Shown piece by piece: positions 6,104 through 8,817 of a DNA stretch of 8,817 nucleotides. The DNA is from Idiomarina sp. UBA6142 (GTDB lineage: Bacteria; Pseudomonadota; Gammaproteobacteria; Enterobacterales; Alteromonadaceae), in the NCBI GenBank assembly GCA_002423905.1, contig DIVC01000085.1, positions 4,704-13,520 on the forward strand, read 5' to 3'. Below the pieces are notes generated by a model that was given only the letters and a program-made list of their open reading frames with translations, searched no databases and was not told the origin of the DNA. Position numbers and translations under genes: made by a program. Numbering within the stretch: position 1 is the first letter of the stretch; each line of letters begins with the position of its first letter.

Positions 6104-6664
6104 ATGAAGTTATTTGGTAGTTTTACCTCACCTTTTGTGCGTCACTGCCGTATTGCGCTGCTGCAAAATCAACAAGCGTTCGATTTTGTTCCTGCAGACT
6201 ATGCCACCAGTGCCGTGCAAACCCCCACCAAACGCGTACCGTATTTCGAGAATGGCGATGTGCGTCTGACTGATTCGTCATCCATTATACGTTATTTGCG
6301 CGGTTTAGCGGCACAGCCATTTTGCCCCGATGCTGCCGATTATGATTTGTATTGCATGGCGAGTACCGGCTTAGATACTGAAATTAATTTGTTCTTATTG
6401 GAAAAAGATGGCGTCACTCCCGACAATGCGCCGTATTTAGCTCGTCAGCGTGCTCGCGTCGAGGCTATTCTGACGGAGCTTGATCAACGCCAATGGACCA
6501 CTGAAGGGCCTTATACCGATGGCCAAATTCGGCTCGGCTGTTGGCTGAGCTGGGCGCTATTTAGGCAGCGGCTTGACTTAACCCCTTGGCCCAATTTAAT
6601 GCAGTTTTTAGCGGGCTTAAACAATCAATCTTGGTTTGCCAATACGCATCCTGCGCTTGGCTAA
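6104..6664 (+). CDS. Glutathione S-transferase family protein
   Basis: A 186-residue cytosolic GST-like protein. The thioredoxin-fold N-domain (1 to about 72) begins [19 protein letters not shown], like bacterial YibF-type proteins, with Ser9 at the usual catalytic place. It has the cis-proline (Val45-Pro46) and an Asp57-Ser58 pair where GSTs bind the gamma-glutamyl group of glutathione. An all-helical C-domain spans about 80-186. At 186 residues it is shorter than the usual 200-220, mostly in the C-domain, but nothing suggests a broken gene. The substrate is unknown. GAGG lies 6 nt before the ATG. A weak promoter may lie at 6049-6078 (TTGTGA, 18 bp, TACCAT). The peptidase gene follows after 22 bases on the same strand, so co-transcription is likely. 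Confidence 0.85.
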   Translation: MKLFGSFTSPFVRHCRIALLQNQQAFDFVPADYATSAVQTPTKRVPYFENGDVRLTDSSSIIRYLRGLAAQPFCPDAADYDLYCMASTGLDTEINLFLLEKDGVTPDNAPYLARQRARVEAILTELDQRQWTTEGPYTDGQIRLGCWLSWALFRQRLDLTPWPNLMQFLAGLNNQSWFANTHPALG

Positions 6665-6686
6665 TGAATCAACCGGAGAATTTGCG

Positions 6687-8813
6687 ATGAAACAATTTGC
6701 TTGGGTGCTTGGTTTGGCGGTGTTAGCCGGCTGTGCACCAGAACCAGAAGTAGAACAAAAAATGGCAGCACAAATTATGTATCCCACCACGGTGCGTGGC
6801 AATGTCATGGACGAGTACTTTGGTACTGCTGTAGCAGACCCATACCGTTGGCTTGAAGATGACCGCAGCGCTGAAACCGAAGCCTGGGTAAAGGCACAAA
6901 ATGAGGTGACCTTTGGATACCTTGAAAACATTCCTATGCGCGCCAGTATTAAGCAGCGGCTTACTGAGCTGTGGAACTACGAGCGTTCTAGCGCGCCGTT
7001 TAAAGAGGGTGATTACACCTATTTTTATCGCAATAATGGCTTACAAAACCAGTCGGTGTTGTACCGCACGGACGCCGAGGGCAATACCGAGGTATTTCTC
7101 GATCCAAATAGTTTCAGTGAAGACGGCACTACGTCGCTCGCGGCAATCAGTTTTTCTCGCGATGGTTCAATTGCCGCCTATGCCATTTCTGAGGGTGGCA
7201 GTGACTGGCGTAAAATCATTGTCATTGACGTCGCCAGCAAAGAGCAGCTTGAACCTACCTTAGTAGACATCAAGTTCAGCGGTATTTCCTGGTATGGCAA
7301 TGAAGGCTTTTACTATTCAAGCTACGACAAGCCAGATGGTAGCGAACTGTCAGCGATGACCGACCAGCATAAACTGTATTACCACAAGCTCGGCACCCCA
7401 CAAGCCGACGACCCAGTCGTTTTCGGTGGTACTGATGCTGAAAAACATCGCTACATATCGGGTCAGGTGACCGATGATGACCGCTATTTGCTGATTTACG
7501 CAGCCGTGTCTACTTCGGGTAACAAACTGTTTTTACGCGATTTAACCACACCTGATTCAGCGTTGGTTAGCGTTTTGGATGACACTGGCTCGGATACCTC
7601 GTTGCTGGATAACCGTGGCAGCACATTGTATTTTGTCACCAACTTAAACGCGCCTAACAAGCGTGTGGTGACTGTGGATGCAGCCAATCCAACGGCCGAC
7701 AATTGGGTCGACTTGATTGCCGAACAAGAGCAAGTATTGAGCGCGAGTACCGGTGCCGGCTATATCTTCGCGGAATACATGGTTGATGCCATTGCGATGG
7801 TGCAGCAGTATGACTACGACGGTAAATTCGTGCGCGATATTGAGCTTCCTGGTCTCGGTAGTGTGGGTGGCTTTAGTGACAAAAAAGATGCACAGCAGGT
7901 GTACTACAGCTTTGCTAATTACAGTACCCCCACCACCATTTATAGCTATGCGCCTGATAGCGGTGAATCAAGCGTTTACGAGGCATCAAAAGCTCAATTC
8001 GATAGCAATGCCTACGAATCCAAGCAAGTGTTCTATACCTCCAAAGATGGCACCCAGGTACCGATGATCATCACCCACAAGAAGGGCCTTAAGCTGGACG
8101 GCAGCAACCCAACCATGTTGTATGGTTATGGTGGCTTCAACATCAGCTTAACCCCATCGTTCAGTGTAGCTAACGCAGTGTGGTTGGAGCTTGGTGGTGT
8201 TTATGCCGTGCCTAATATTCGTGGCGGTGGTGAATACGGCAAAGCCTGGCATCGGGCTGGTATCCAACAACAAAAGCAAAACGTGTTTGACGATTTTATT
8301 GCGGCGGCCGAGTACTTAATTGCTGAAAATTACACCTCGAGCGATCGTTTAGCATTGCGTGGCGGTTCAAATGGCGGTTTGTTAGTGGGTGCGGTGATGA
8401 CCCAACGGCCTGATTTGATGCGAGTAGCGCTGCCAGCAGTCGGGGTGCTCGATATGTTGCGTTACCATACCTTCACGGCAGGCGCTGGTTGGGCTTACGA
8501 CTATGGCACGGCCAATGATAGCGTGGAAATGTTTGAGTATTTACGTGGTTACTCACCGGTACATAATGTTACAGCCGGCGCCAGCTATCCAGCAACTATG
8601 ATTACCACCGGCGATCATGATGACCGCGTAGTACCTGCGCATTCATTTAAGTTTGCGGCGGAGTTACAAGCCAAAAATAATGGGCCATGGCCACAATTGA
8701 TTCGGATCGAAACCAATGCCGGACATGGTGCCGGTACACCTATTTCGAAAACCATTGATCAATGGGCTGATATCTATGGCTTTACCTTGTTTAATATGGG
8801 TATTACCAAGTAA
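6687..8813 (+). CDS. Lipoprotein prolyl oligopeptidase (S9A family)
   Basis: A serine peptidase that cleaves short peptides after proline. The protein has 708 residues. It starts with a lipoprotein signal peptide: short basic N-terminus, hydrophobic core and lipobox LAGC with Cys16. Residue +2 is Ala rather than Asp, which predicts sorting to the outer membrane on its periplasmic side. The typical S9A N-terminus DPYRWLED follows at about 51-58. A beta-propeller occupies the middle (about 100-430) and restricts access to small peptides. The alpha/beta hydrolase domain ends the protein, with Ser561 in GGSNGG, Asp645 in GDHDDRVVP and His680 in GHGAG; Arg647 matches the substrate-binding Arg643 of porcine POP. 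The frame is open from 6636, but the ATG at 6687 is chosen because GGAG lies 8 nt upstream and it yields an intact signal peptide. The gene ends 4 bases before the window edge and is complete. A role in peptide scavenging is inferred. Confidence 0.95.
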   Translation: MKQFAWVLGLAVLAGCAPEPEVEQKMAAQIMYPTTVRGNVMDEYFGTAVADPYRWLEDDRSAETEAWVKAQNEVTFGYLENIPMRASIKQRLTELWNYERSSAPFKEGDYTYFYRNNGLQNQSVLYRTDAEGNTEVFLDPNSFSEDGTTSLAAISFSRDGSIAAYAISEGGSDWRKIIVIDVASKEQLEPTLVDIKFSGISWYGNEGFYYSSYDKPDGSELSAMTDQHKLYYHKLGTPQADDPVVFGGTDAEKHRYISGQVTDDDRYLLIYAAVSTSGNKLFLRDLTTPDSALVSVLDDTGSDTSLLDNRGSTLYFVTNLNAPNKRVVTVDAANPTADNWVDLIAEQEQVLSASTGAGYIFAEYMVDAIAMVQQYDYDGKFVRDIELPGLGSVGGFSDKKDAQQVYYSFANYSTPTTIYSYAPDSGESSVYEASKAQFDSNAYESKQVFYTSKDGTQVPMIITHKKGLKLDGSNPTMLYGYGGFNISLTPSFSVANAVWLELGGVYAVPNIRGGGEYGKAWHRAGIQQQKQNVFDDFIAAAEYLIAENYTSSDRLALRGGSNGGLLVGAVMTQRPDLMRVALPAVGVLDMLRYHTFTAGAGWAYDYGTANDSVEMFEYLRGYSPVHNVTAGASYPATMITTGDHDDRVVPAHSFKFAAELQAKNNGPWPQLIRIETNAGHGAGTPISKTIDQWADIYGFTLFNMGITK

Positions 8814-8817
8814 TTAT

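Noticed and set aside
6636..6686. Upstream start for the prolyl oligopeptidase at 6636
   Set aside because: It would overlap the end of the GST-like gene and bury the lipoprotein signal peptide; the ATG at 6687 has a good Shine-Dalgarno sequence.

Overview
The window looks like chromosome from a mid-GC gammaproteobacterium, possibly a marine Alteromonadales/Idiomarinaceae-type lineage. That placement is an inference from the gene set (short-type CysE, adjacent purE-purK, CspA-type cold shock gene, exported S9A peptidase lipoprotein) and from Enterobacteria-like promoter and Shine-Dalgarno signals; I could not run a taxonomic search. Coding is dense, and I see no mobile element, tRNA, rRNA or CRISPR.

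Layout. 1-158: cysE upstream region with an extended -10 promoter and a tandem 8-bp repeat. 159-950 (+): cysE, serine acetyltransferase. 963-992: a two-way intrinsic terminator between convergent genes. 1009-1215 (-): CspA-family cold shock protein with a strong promoter (1359-1386) and a leader of about 137 nt that contains mutually exclusive pairings, one of them masking the ribosome binding site. 1426-1977 (-): isochorismatase-family hydrolase. 2116-3129 (+), divergent from it: a six-TM protein whose GGDEF domain has lost its catalytic signature but kept the RxxD inhibitory-site motif. 3190-4763 (+): purE-purK, overlapping by ATGA. 4769-6049 (-): a two-gene operon of a DUF502 membrane protein and an EstB-type carboxylesterase, convergent with purK through an 11-bp perfect hairpin that holds both stop codons. 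6104-8813 (+): a small glutathione S-transferase-like protein followed 22 bases later by a lipoprotein prolyl oligopeptidase.

The genes do not form one pathway. purE and purK carry out the two-step carboxylation of AIR in purine synthesis and cysE opens cysteine synthesis; the rest are separate short transcription units. No new multi-gene system is evident. The items most worth a second look are the degenerate GGDEF protein (a candidate c-di-GMP receptor rather than a cyclase), the csp leader architecture (candidate RNA thermoswitch), the shared-stop hairpin between purK and the esterase gene, and the 21-bp-phased repeat at the cysE promoter.
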